64,000 bases of DNA from HGM04593 sp045660825. GTDB taxonomy: Bacteria > Bacteroidota > Bacteroidia > Bacteroidales > Bacteroidaceae. Positions 8,101 to 15,915 of the stretch are shown in pieces. The first letter of the stretch is position 1; each line of letters opens with the position of its first letter. Below the pieces are notes generated by a model, which saw only the letters and a program-made list of their open reading frames with translations, had not been told where the DNA came from and made no database searches. The DNA is taken from assembly GCA_045660825.1 (NCBI GenBank), contig JAZREN010000002.1:1-64000 (forward strand), given 5' to 3'. The position numbers and the translations under genes are program-made.

Positions 8101-8210
8101 CAACGGACCACACAGTTGGCGCGGCTGCCATCAAGGGCGAACAGGGATTGAAGATATCCAATATAGTATTTGAGGTGTCGGGTGATATTGAAGTGGATTT
8201 TGACAAATAA
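5148..8210 (+). CDS. large predicted lipoprotein, function unknown
   Basis: A 1020-residue protein I cannot assign to a named family. It begins MCKRTLFALLLG and has a lipoprotein-type signal ending at Cys20, followed by acidic residues (VDNNYD), a pattern seen on exported Bacteroidota surface lipoproteins. The rest is rich in alternating hydrophobic and acidic residues with many short predicted beta strands and no membrane helix, which suggests a stack of beta-sandwich modules. The start at 5148 is chosen because it opens directly into the signal peptide and lies downstream of the promoter box at 5062. The next gene, an outer-membrane barrel, begins 17 bases after the stop, so the two probably form one operon and may work together at the outer membrane. 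Confidence 0.75.
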   Translation: MCKRTLFALLLGAISFCTSCVDNNYDLLNKKIATDVKIESNTVAVPVGDLKAVLLDSLIDVNEIELLGKDTDGVYSIAVDSAISVEENFDPITLHIDPVEYSASVKFEEADIDTIHISATDMTVATFSSPKISVEDLNKELPHLESEVRTDLFDKTVLENMLAELGDSPQPYKFTELKVTTGEQIVPCKVDYTMHHDIDAIRSVKLGTAGDTIGTLVNVVVTNPKVLQDCAKEINFRIDFPEIFTLALNEDADQPEKYKIDGHSVCLDGFKSTGESSTLSFYITDIKGIDGYIENGCISIDKSINYTIGYKVDGEIELRKGMKVEDFSFGVDLDVQLAFLEAAGKTKDVKVDFEPVEMLFSADFGNLEHIDTINYVDFDEERSRIKFETRMDTVWLGAFDLMEGYALKIAFPQLEISQDYSNYEGITYNEAEHAFYVKDIKNLSRTWEIAPKRLTLNLPVEDDSCHMDVKAMISCVNLNNPDESGCFYLAGRDMDNMVEALGKLKGDKEARFYLSESDLAIKDAVVHTDEIISSLNASSNFDINEKVPSEVGRVEKIGFKEDVPIRLALNVEGLDMLDNIELDVDVTLPSFLKMKTLKRSDEIVIEDSVLSVSTSYDPSSKEPLVFELLCSGMDFTNGENGSAGLVIKDSVDGNSYLSYNCDVFVDGQASISGAEFHSAALGNDISFDVSLEIGDISVKRFHGIYRAEIESVDENIDLDLGDELEFVREEGNSITLADPQLEFVLKNSVGIPVDITLLLYGNDENGQVIEDSRIELVQRIQPAKYDEMTDELIPVETKLFLTTDTANISKAGYENVEIPNLANLLKKVPHSLSLKIDPEIIEDGVTHHIDICDPIKLDATYSVVIPLKFEDLHLCYNDTITGLDTNLGETMSMFSNVSLCAKMDIVNTIPLGLLLKVVPLDVYGNVIDDIEIDELKIAAGAGDALLDEKGTLCAGGEPQKFVFGIKSKSGDISLLDGLAFSLEAATDHTVGAAAIKGEQGLKISNIVFEVSGDIEVDFDK

Positions 8211-8226
8211 ATTATAAGTAAGGGCT

Positions 8227-9624
8227 ATGAAAAATATCAGATATATATTGGTGGCTTTGGCTGTTCTTGTATGTTCGCAGACAAGTATGGCACAGACTGC
8301 ACTTTCGTCATATTTTCTTGATGGAATGCTGTACAACAGTAAGTTGAACCCGGCTATGAAGGCCGAACGCGGTTATTTCTCGTTGGCGGTTGGTAACACA
8401 TCTTTAAGGACAAAGGGAAATGTGGGTATTGCGAATTTCCTTTACCCACGTGGCGAGAATGAACTTGCTACATTCATGAGTGGCTCTGTAAACGCAGAAG
8501 AGTTCTTGAAGAAGATTCCTGAGAATGTCAAGTTGGGCTTGAATGCGGACGAAACGTTGATGGCTCTCGGTTTCCGCATGTTCGGCGGTTATTTCTCATT
8601 TGACCTCTCTCTGCATGCATCGGCCGATGTGTCCTTGCCCAAGGGGTTCTTTGAATTTGCAAAGAAGGGCTTGCAGAAGAGTTCCTATAGTTTCTCGGGG
8701 CTTAACATAAATACAATGAACTATGCCGCAGCGACAATTGGATATTCTCATGACATATTCGACGGTTTCCGCCTGGGTGTAAATGCAAAATATCTGCTTG
8801 GAGTGGGTCACGCCAATATTCTTGTAGATAAACTGAATGTTGAACTCAGTGGACAGCGCTGGATGGTCGAGAGTCATGCCCAGGCGCAGGCTGCTCTTTT
8901 GTGCGAAACAAATCTGCAACTGGATGAAAACAATGTCATCACAGGCGCCGATCTCAAAGTTGAGTTTAATGATTTGATTAATCTTCGTGCATCAAATGGT
9001 TTTGCTGTAGACTTGGGATTCGTGTATGATATGGAACGATTTGCTCCGGGACTGAAACTCTCGGCTTCGGTTGTAGACCTGGGCTTTATAAACTGGAGAT
9101 ATATGATGAGCGGACAAAGCACTGATGCGAAGGTTGAATTCAATGGCTTCGGTGAGATAGACTACAACGATGCCGAGAATGTGGTAAATGCCGAACTTGA
9201 GAGGCTTGCCGAGGACGCATCAAAGCTTGTCGAGTTCAATTATGATGGTACAAGCAGTGCCAAGACCGGCCTGAATACGACAATGTATCTTGGTGCGGAG
9301 TACAACATGCCTTTCTATAGGGGGCTTTCTGTGGGCGCTTTATATGCCCAGCGTTTTTCTCCTTATGAAAGCAACAAGTGGTACGAGGCGCGCGGATATC
9401 TTAACCTTTCGCCCTTGAAATGGTTTGAGTTGTCGGTCAACTATGGCTATGGAACCTATGGAACATCGCTTGGATGGATGCTCAATTTCCATCCTGCCGG
9501 TATAAATCTGTTTGTCGGCAGCGATTATATGATTACAAGGGTTACACCGCAGTATATTCCGCTTGATAATATGAACGCGCATATCACATTCGGTTTGAAC
9601 CTGGCGTTGGGAAAACGCAAATGA
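8227..9624 (+). CDS. DUF5723-type outer-membrane beta-barrel protein
   Basis: A 465-residue exported protein with a signal peptide cleaved near residue 23 (SMAQ). The mature part is a series of amphipathic strands with aromatic residues at strand ends. It opens with a segment like those of DUF5723 proteins (SYFLDGMLYNSKLNPAM). Such proteins resemble FadL-type outer-membrane channels of Bacteroidota; no substrate is known. It follows the large lipoprotein gene by 17 bases. The coupling with that lipoprotein suggests a barrel-lipoprotein pair, but that is inference. Confidence 0.7.
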   Translation: MKNIRYILVALAVLVCSQTSMAQTALSSYFLDGMLYNSKLNPAMKAERGYFSLAVGNTSLRTKGNVGIANFLYPRGENELATFMSGSVNAEEFLKKIPENVKLGLNADETLMALGFRMFGGYFSFDLSLHASADVSLPKGFFEFAKKGLQKSSYSFSGLNINTMNYAAATIGYSHDIFDGFRLGVNAKYLLGVGHANILVDKLNVELSGQRWMVESHAQAQAALLCETNLQLDENNVITGADLKVEFNDLINLRASNGFAVDLGFVYDMERFAPGLKLSASVVDLGFINWRYMMSGQSTDAKVEFNGFGEIDYNDAENVVNAELERLAEDASKLVEFNYDGTSSAKTGLNTTMYLGAEYNMPFYRGLSVGALYAQRFSPYESNKWYEARGYLNLSPLKWFELSVNYGYGTYGTSLGWMLNFHPAGINLFVGSDYMITRVTPQYIPLDNMNAHITFGLNLALGKRK

Positions 9625-9632
9625 TATTTGGA

Positions 9633-9682
9633 AAAACAACAGCATCGGTCTCCCGCAAACGGGAGACCGATGCTGTTGTTTT
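9633..9682. terminator. bidirectional terminator between convergent genes
   Basis: A perfect 23-bp stem (9633-9655 with 9660-9682) around a CAAA loop, flanked by A and T runs. It sits between the barrel gene (plus) and the mlaF-type gene (minus) and can end both transcripts. Confidence 0.95.
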
Positions 9683-9693
9683 ATTGGGGTATT

Positions 9694-10458
9694 TTATTTG
9701 CCGCCGGTAGCTTGCTGCTTTACCTGGCGCAGAATTTCGCTCGAGAAGAGGAATTCGTTGAGCTGTGCGTTGTTGGTGTTGAGAATCTGTGTCTTGTCGC
9801 CTTCCCATGCAAGCTTGCCGCCCGAAAGGAACAGTATGTGGTCACCTATGTTCATCACTGAGTTCATATCGTGAGTGTTGACGACGGTGGTTATCCCAAG
9901 CTCCTTTGTGATGTCGTGGATGAGTTCGTCAATGACAAGCGATGTCTGGGGGTCGAGTCCCGAGTTCGGCTCGTCGCAGAAGAGGTATTTGGGCTCAAGG
10001 GCAATTGCGCGGGCAATTGCTGCGCGTTTTTGCATACCTCCCGAAATCTCCTCGGGCGACTTGTCCTGGGCTTCGATGAGGTTTACCCTATCGAGGCAGG
10101 CTCTGGCGCGTGCCAGACGCTCCTTGTATGTCATGTTGGAGAACATGTCGAGTGGGAACATGACGTTCTCGAGCACACTCATTGAATCGAACAGTGCCGC
10201 ACTTTGGAACAGCATTCCAATCTCGCGCCTGATGGCTATTTTCTCCTTCTCTTTAAGTTCGTTTACGCAACGGCCGTCATATATGATCTTGCCCTTGTCG
10301 GGGGCGAGCAGGCCAACGATACACTTGAGTAACACGGTCTTTCCGGCACCGCTCTGGCCAATGATGAGGTTGGTGATGCCGTTGTCGAAGGTTGCGTTTA
10401 TGTCGTCGAGCACCGTGCGGCCTTCGAACTGTTTATATATGGAACTGGCTTCTATCAT
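9694..10458 (-). CDS. ABC transporter ATPase, MlaF/Mkl type (phospholipid transport)
   Basis: A 254-residue ATP-binding subunit. The Walker A motif GQSGAGKT is at 34-41, the signature ISGGMQKRAAIARA lies mid-protein, and Walker B reads YLFCDEPNSGLD. The QKRA signature and the partner gene place it in the MlaF group that powers lipid movement between inner and outer membranes. Its start codon overlaps the stop of the permease gene by 4 bases, indicating translational coupling. No MCE-domain (MlaD) gene follows here; a terminator comes next. The ATPase call is firm; the substrate is inferred from the family. Confidence 0.88.
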   Translation of the reverse strand: MIEASSIYKQFEGRTVLDDINATFDNGITNLIIGQSGAGKTVLLKCIVGLLAPDKGKIIYDGRCVNELKEKEKIAIRREIGMLFQSAALFDSMSVLENVMFPLDMFSNMTYKERLARARACLDRVNLIEAQDKSPEEISGGMQKRAAIARAIALEPKYLFCDEPNSGLDPQTSLVIDELIHDITKELGITTVVNTHDMNSVMNIGDHILFLSGGKLAWEGDKTQILNTNNAQLNEFLFSSEILRQVKQQATGGK

Positions 10459-11207
10459 TGCATCATAATATTAGTTAACACAATATCGGAAAAAAGTATA
10501 AGCGCGCTACAGCTGACAACGGCATTGGTGCTTGCTTTGCCCACCTCGATGGAACCGCCTTTCACGGTGTATCCGTAGAACGATGCTACCGATGTGATGA
10601 TGAAGGCGAAGAAGAAACTCTTTATAATGCTGTACCAGATGAACCACACGGTGAATTCATGCTGCAGACCAAGGGTGAGCTCTTCGGCTGTCATTATTCC
10701 GGTGAGTATGCCAATGAGGAATGCTCCTCCGATACCAGCCGCTATACTGAAGATGACAAGGATAGGGATGGTGATGACAAGTCCTGTAATCTTTGGTAGT
10801 ATAAGGAAATTTGCCGAGTTCACTCCCATCATGTCAAGTGCATCAATCTGCTGTGTGACCTTCATCGCTCCAATCTCTGACGTGATGTTTGAGCCTACCT
10901 TTCCGGCAAGTATAAGACACATGATTGTCGACGAGAACTCCAACAGAAGCACCTCGCGGGTTGCGTAGCCGGTAACGAACTTGGGCATCCATGGGCTCTC
11001 GACGTTTGTCTTCATCTGTATGCACAGGGCTGCACCGATGAACAGCGATATTATCATTACGATGGGGATGGAATTCACGCCCAACTGGTATATCTCGTGA
11101 AGGGTACGACGGAAGAACATGCCCCATCGTTCCGGCTTGGTCAGTACTCTCTTCATCAACAGAAGATAGCTGCCGAATGTCTTTATGGTATCTGTGAACA
11201 TTGCCAT
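10455..11207 (-). CDS. MlaE-family ABC permease
   Basis: A 250-residue inner-membrane permease with five or six hydrophobic segments. It has features of the MlaE/DUF140 family, including the AGKVGSNITSEIGAMKVTQQIDAL stretch (residues about 125-150, quoted here in part: TSEIGAMKVTQQIDAL), which contacts the ATPase. An upstream in-frame start would add 44 residues crossing the promoter box at 11235-11242, so the ATG at 11205-11207 (MAMFTDTI) is preferred. With the downstream ATPase it forms the core of a lipid-transport ABC system. The lipid-binding MCE subunit must be encoded elsewhere. Confidence 0.88.
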   Translation of the reverse strand: MAMFTDTIKTFGSYLLLMKRVLTKPERWGMFFRRTLHEIYQLGVNSIPIVMIISLFIGAALCIQMKTNVESPWMPKFVTGYATREVLLLEFSSTIMCLILAGKVGSNITSEIGAMKVTQQIDALDMMGVNSANFLILPKITGLVITIPILVIFSIAAGIGGAFLIGILTGIMTAEELTLGLQHEFTVWFIWYSIIKSFFFAFIITSVASFYGYTVKGGSIEVGKASTNAVVSCSALILFSDIVLTNIMMQ

Positions 11208-11234
11208 GATTGTATGTTTTGCGTAAAATATGTA

Positions 11235-11242
11235 CAAAGGTA
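11235..11242 (-). promoter_or_regulatory. -7 promoter box for mlaE-mlaF type operon
   Basis: On the minus strand this reads TACCTTTG, matching TAnnTTTG, 28 bases before the permease ATG. No exact TTTG lies at the right distance upstream. Confidence 0.55.
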
Positions 11243-11323
11243 CTACTTTTTGTCTTTTATTTGTGTTAATAAGGGTTGCAATATTTGATGCCGGTTCCAA
11301 ATCTGCTATAAAATGGCACTTTT

Positions 11324-11356
11324 TTTGCCCGAACGGCAAAAATGCATTATCTTCGC
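11324..11356 (+). promoter_or_regulatory. promoter of lptB
   Basis: TTTG (11324-11327), 21 bases, then TATCTTCG (11349-11356). The spacing fits the -33/-7 promoter, and transcription would start near 11363, before the ATG at 11382. Confidence 0.65.
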
Positions 11357-11381
11357 CAAAATGATTTTTTTAGAACCGGGT

Positions 11382-12158
11382 ATGGAGAAGGATATTACAG
11401 GCAAAGTCGATGAGGCAACAGTTCTGCGCACCGAGAATCTTGTGAAGAAATATGGTTCGCGTACAGTTGTGAACAATGTGTCGTTCAATGTGAAGCAGGG
11501 CGAAATCGTTGGTTTGCTTGGTCCTAACGGTGCCGGTAAAACGACTTCGTTCTACATGACAACGGGCCTGGTAACTCCTAATGGCGGGCGCATCTTCCTT
11601 GACGAGAAGGAGATAACCAAATATCCTGTCTATAAGCGTGCACGTGCCGGTATCGGCTATCTGGCACAGGAGGCCAGCGTGTTCCGTAAGATGACTGTCG
11701 AGGACAATATTGCCGCAGTGCTTGAGATGACCGGTAAGCCGTTGGAGTATCAGAAAGATAAACTGGAAAGTCTCATAGCCGAGTTCCGTCTTCAAAAGGT
11801 GCGCAAGAATCTTGGCGACCGTCTGTCGGGCGGCGAGCGTCGTCGTACCGAGATTGCGCGTTGCTTGGCTATTGACCCCAAGTTCATCATGCTCGACGAG
11901 CCTTTCGCCGGTGTCGATCCCATTGCAGTCGAGGATATTCAGCATATCGTGTGGAAATTGAAAGACAAAAATATCGGTATTCTTATCACCGACCATAATG
12001 TGCAGGAGACATTGAGCATCACTGACCGCGCCTATCTGTTGTTTGAGGGCCGTGTGCTGTTCGAGGGTACCCCCGAGGAGTTGTCCGGAAATCCTATTGT
12101 ACGCGAGAAATATCTCGGTCGCGATTTCGTACTCCGCAAACGTGAGTTCCAGTTCTGA
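11382..12158 (+). CDS. lptB: LPS export ABC transporter ATP-binding protein
   Basis: A 258-residue cytoplasmic ATPase of the Lpt machinery that extracts lipopolysaccharide from the inner membrane. Walker A GPNGAGKTT is at 47-55. The signature SGGERRRTEIAR and Walker B FIMLDEPFAGVDP are typical of LptB, as is the ITDHNVQETL switch region. Longer in-frame starts exist upstream, but they would run through the promoter at 11324-11356, so ATG 11382 (MEKDITGK) is preferred. Other Lpt genes are not adjacent; an OstA-like gene lies 15 kb away. The secreted protease gene follows after 32 bases, perhaps by read-through. Confidence 0.94.
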   Translation: MEKDITGKVDEATVLRTENLVKKYGSRTVVNNVSFNVKQGEIVGLLGPNGAGKTTSFYMTTGLVTPNGGRIFLDEKEITKYPVYKRARAGIGYLAQEASVFRKMTVEDNIAAVLEMTGKPLEYQKDKLESLIAEFRLQKVRKNLGDRLSGGERRRTEIARCLAIDPKFIMLDEPFAGVDPIAVEDIQHIVWKLKDKNIGILITDHNVQETLSITDRAYLLFEGRVLFEGTPEELSGNPIVREKYLGRDFVLRKREFQF

Positions 12159-12190
12159 TATAATTCTGAATCTGTAAAATCCATTACTTT

Positions 12191-15100
12191 ATGAAAAAGA
12201 TAAAATCTTTGGCAGTTGCACTTTTGTTGTGCTTCTGTCCTCTTTGTCATGCGCAGCAGCGTATGGTGATAGACCGTGAATTGCAAACGGTGCTTGCCGG
12301 TGATGCCTGTGGAATGATCAGTGTGAACATTGTGCTCAAGTCCCAGCCGGCGCCGGCGCGTGTCAGGGCTGCTGTCAATGGAGCCAAAGACAAAAGAAGT
12401 GCCAGGGGGATGGTTGCAGATGAACTCAAGACGCATTTCAGTGAAAAGCAGTCGGCATTGCTTGAATATCTTTATGAAGCTGGGCAGGAGGGACTTGTCG
12501 CAGATGTGTCGTGCCATTGGATTGCCAATGTCATTACTTGCAATGCGGCAAAGGAGATTGTCGAGGCATTGGCATTGCACCCCGATGTGCTGGCTATAGG
12601 TTACAACAGGGAGGTGCAGATTGTCGAAGGCTATGATGCGGCCAGTGACGCACCAGTCTCTTTGTCGACATCGCATAGTGCAACGCCACATGTGCTACAG
12701 GTGAATGCCGATGATGTTTGGGCACAGGGCTATACCGGCAAGAATGTAGTTGTGGCCATTCTGGACTCGGGTACCAACCCCGACCACTATGACCTTAGGG
12801 ATCATCTTTGGTGCGGATATGCCGACACCGACGGCGATGGCGAAAAGGATGACCCCATCAATGGTTGGAACTTTGTGGCCAATAATGCTGACATTGCAGA
12901 TGACTATGGTCATGGAACCCATTGTGCAGGAATTGTGTGCGGTGACGGAACTGTCGGTAATGTGACGGGTGTGGCTCCCGATGCTACACTGATGACCGTG
13001 AAGGTCGTGAACAGGACCGGTGGCGGAACACCTGCGCAGATGATGTCGGGCGTAGAGTTCGCAATTGAGAATGGTGCCGATGTGTTAAGCATGTCGTTGG
13101 GCTTCAAGAGGTCACAGATAAGCGAGACGGATATTGTGCTTCTGCGCAGGACATTTGAGAGTGCACTGCTGCTTGGCGTGCCTGTGTGTGCTGCAGCCGG
13201 AAATGATGGAGATAGTTTTGGCGCGCCCGACAATGTCGATTATCCGGCGGCTTGTCCTCCGCCATATCTTCATCCCGACCAGATGGTAAATGCCGGTGGG
13301 TTGACAAGTGTTATTTGTGTGGGCTCGGTCAATGCAAACGATGAGTATGTGACTTCGTCGTCAAAAGGACCTGTGACTTGGGAAAGTACAAGTTTTGGCG
13401 ATTATCCCTACGATGCGGAGCATTTTGGCCTTATACGTCCCGACATTGTTGCGCCCGGTGACTTGATCTATTCATTGAAACACGATGAGAACGACAAGTA
13501 TAAGTATATGTCGGGAACATCGCAGGCTACTCCATGCGTAGCCGGCGTAATAGCTCTTATGCTTGAAAAGAACCCTATGCTGACACCTTCACAGATATGC
13601 GAGACTATCGAAACTACGGCAAAGAAACTGACCGATAAGAAAAGTAATATGACAGGCTCCGGCCGCATTGATGCCCTTGCTGCCGTCAACAGTGTTGAGG
13701 CGGCAAATGAACGTCCGTACATAAGGCTTGTGGATTATTCTCCAAACTCAATGTCTGCGGGTGGGAGTAAGGAGATTGCCTTTACAGTTGCAAACACAGG
13801 CAAGGGGGCAAGCAATGGCAGTGTGAGTGTGCTTCTCTCGACAACCGATCCTTATGTCAATATTGAGAATAGTGTGGCAGATCTTGGTGTTCTCTCATCC
13901 GGAGATTCTGCCGGTAGTGTATTTGCTGTAAGCACGGTAGCCGGTATTCCTAATGGCCATACAGCATATATGACTGTAACAATTACCGATGATGTGCATG
14001 AATGGAGTGATGAGGTTGTTCTGCTGTTCGACGATTATGCGCGTATTCTATGCCGTTCAGTATGGCCCGAGAAGGTAAAGCCTGGCAAGAATGTGGCAAT
14101 AAATGTGAACATGGTTAATGAGGGTACTGCTCCCACTATTGGCGAGACTATGGTCAGGATGAGCTGCTCGTCACCTTATGTAACAATAGTCGATGGTGAA
14201 GCACTGCTTGGCGCTATGGGTGTTGGCGAGGAGTATACGGCGCAGTACGTGGTGGATATTGACGAGTATGCCCCAGATAAAATATCAGTAAACTTTGATG
14301 TCTATGCGACCCCTGACAATTATACTGCGGTAAAGAGTCTTATGTATGAGTTTGAGCCGGGACTTGATGCCGACGGCTATGTGAAAGACGGACTTTCCGG
14401 CTGGACGACTTTTGATGCCAGCAATGACGGGCGCAATCATCCGTGGTGGCACTCCTCTGTTTTCGGAGTACACAAGGTAGAGCGTGTAGGCGAGGCGCAT
14501 TCAGGTGTGGGGCAGATGATGAGCGAGACCTATTGTCAGGCGTCCATGATGGAGTACAACATCCCTATCGACAATTATCTTGTCTCGCCCAAAGTGAGGG
14601 TGGCCAAGGGTGGAAAATTCAGCTTTTGGGCACGCGTACATTCGAGTACATGGTACGGTGAACATTTTGGCGTTGCAGTCTCGGAGAACGGCAATGCTTC
14701 GGCTGCCGATTTTGTGATGCTTGATGAGTGGTCGATAACAAAAGCCGATGGTGGCGGGTGGATTGAATATTCCGTTGACCTTTCAGCCTATGAAGGCAAG
14801 GAGGTCTATGTGGCAATACGTCATTTCTTTACTGATGAACAGTGGGCTGCATTGGGCTATGGCTATGATGTGTACATACTGCATGTCGATGATGCCATGT
14901 TCCACAATGTAGTGGATGTCTCAACCGGTTTCGTGTATGACAACTACAGTCGCTTCTCATTGGCGGTCGAGGGCAATCCATTGCCTGCCCCCGGTAATGT
15001 GGTGGCAACTGCAGCCGGTACAAGTAAGGTGAATGTCTCATGGAGTGCTGTTGCGAATGCCCAGAGCTATAATATATACCGTGATGGTGTATATATTGCG

Positions 15101-15691
15101 GATACAAAATCGCTTTCATATACCGACAGCGGCCTATCTTCCGACACGGAGTATAGCTACTGTGTGGCTGCAGTCTATAATGGCAAGGAGTATGAACGTT
15201 CGGCAGTGGTGACTGCTGTTACCGGCAAGGCCGATTATAGCGTGAAAATCAAGTCTGTTAATCCGGCATCGCTTGCTGTGGGCGAGAATATCCTTGAGAT
15301 TACCATGGTCAACAATGGTCGCTATGAGCAGAAATCAAGAAGTACACTTGCGCTCACGACTACCAGTCCTTATGTTACTGTTGTTACGGGTAATGTGGGA
15401 ATGAGCTACCTGCCTGTGGGTGCAGAATCTACAAAATCCTTCAAGGTTGTGGTGGATGAGTCTACTCCAAATGGACATGTGGCAGAGTTCAATCTGAATG
15501 TGACCGAACTTTATGAAGACAAGAATGTCTGGGATTGTCCTTTTGTGCTGACTGTGGGCGACGCCACCTCTGTTAATGTTGTGGAGGACGAAAGGAAACC
15601 GTTGGGCATATATGACCTCAGCGGCAGAAAGGTGTACAATCCTAAAGCCGGTATTTACATTGTGAACGGCAAGAAGACAGTGGTAAGATGA
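12191..15691 (+). CDS. secreted subtilisin-like serine protease with T9SS C-terminal signal
   Basis: An 1166-residue extracellular S8 protease. A signal peptide ends near residue 21 (CHAQQ), and a propeptide-like segment extends to about residue 150. The catalytic triad is visible: Asp192 in AILDSG, His241 in GHGTHCAG, Ser444 in SGTSQATP. A region of beta-sandwich, jelly-roll-like modules follows. A fibronectin type III domain lies near 931-1015, and another Ig-like module follows it. The last ~40 residues (GIYDLSGRKV and KAGIYIVNGKK) are a type A signal for export by the type IX secretion system, which implies surface attachment or release. It follows lptB by 32 bases but is functionally unrelated. 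Substrate is unknown. Confidence 0.93.
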   Translation: MKKIKSLAVALLLCFCPLCHAQQRMVIDRELQTVLAGDACGMISVNIVLKSQPAPARVRAAVNGAKDKRSARGMVADELKTHFSEKQSALLEYLYEAGQEGLVADVSCHWIANVITCNAAKEIVEALALHPDVLAIGYNREVQIVEGYDAASDAPVSLSTSHSATPHVLQVNADDVWAQGYTGKNVVVAILDSGTNPDHYDLRDHLWCGYADTDGDGEKDDPINGWNFVANNADIADDYGHGTHCAGIVCGDGTVGNVTGVAPDATLMTVKVVNRTGGGTPAQMMSGVEFAIENGADVLSMSLGFKRSQISETDIVLLRRTFESALLLGVPVCAAAGNDGDSFGAPDNVDYPAACPPPYLHPDQMVNAGGLTSVICVGSVNANDEYVTSSSKGPVTWESTSFGDYPYDAEHFGLIRPDIVAPGDLIYSLKHDENDKYKYMSGTSQATPCVAGVIALMLEKNPMLTPSQICETIETTAKKLTDKKSNMTGSGRIDALAAVNSVEAANERPYIRLVDYSPNSMSAGGSKEIAFTVANTGKGASNGSVSVLLSTTDPYVNIENSVADLGVLSSGDSAGSVFAVSTVAGIPNGHTAYMTVTITDDVHEWSDEVVLLFDDYARILCRSVWPEKVKPGKNVAINVNMVNEGTAPTIGETMVRMSCSSPYVTIVDGEALLGAMGVGEEYTAQYVVDIDEYAPDKISVNFDVYATPDNYTAVKSLMYEFEPGLDADGYVKDGLSGWTTFDASNDGRNHPWWHSSVFGVHKVERVGEAHSGVGQMMSETYCQASMMEYNIPIDNYLVSPKVRVAKGGKFSFWARVHSSTWYGEHFGVAVSENGNASAADFVMLDEWSITKADGGGWIEYSVDLSAYEGKEVYVAIRHFFTDEQWAALGYGYDVYILHVDDAMFHNVVDVSTGFVYDNYSRFSLAVEGNPLPAPGNVVATAAGTSKVNVSWSAVANAQSYNIYRDGVYIADTKSLSYTDSGLSSDTEYSYCVAAVYNGKEYERSAVVTAVTGKADYSVKIKSVNPASLAVGENILEITMVNNGRYEQKSRSTLALTTTSPYVTVVTGNVGMSYLPVGAESTKSFKVVVDESTPNGHVAEFNLNVTELYEDKNVWDCPFVLTVGDATSVNVVEDERKPLGIYDLSGRKVYNPKAGIYIVNGKKTVVR

Positions 15692-15792
15692 TTTCATAGG
15701 ATATTGCCGCTCCAAAAGCTTACAAAACGACAGCAAAGTACGGTGATTGCCCCGCTTGTTTTGTGTATGTTGTCAACAAAATCGTTTTTTAC

Positions 15793-15823
15793 TTGATTTT
15801 GTGCTCAACTTGTTGTATTTTTG
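15793..15823 (+). promoter_or_regulatory. promoter of tig
   Basis: TTG (15793-15795), 20 bases, then TATTTTTG (15816-15823). This leaves a leader of roughly 85 bases before the trigger-factor ATG. Confidence 0.6.
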
Positions 15824-15915
15824 TGCGCCTTAAATTAAGGTGTGTAGTGTGCCCTTGTGTGGCGGCTATATTACAGTACATTTTTGATTGAAGAAATCAT
15901 TAAAATTTTAAATAC

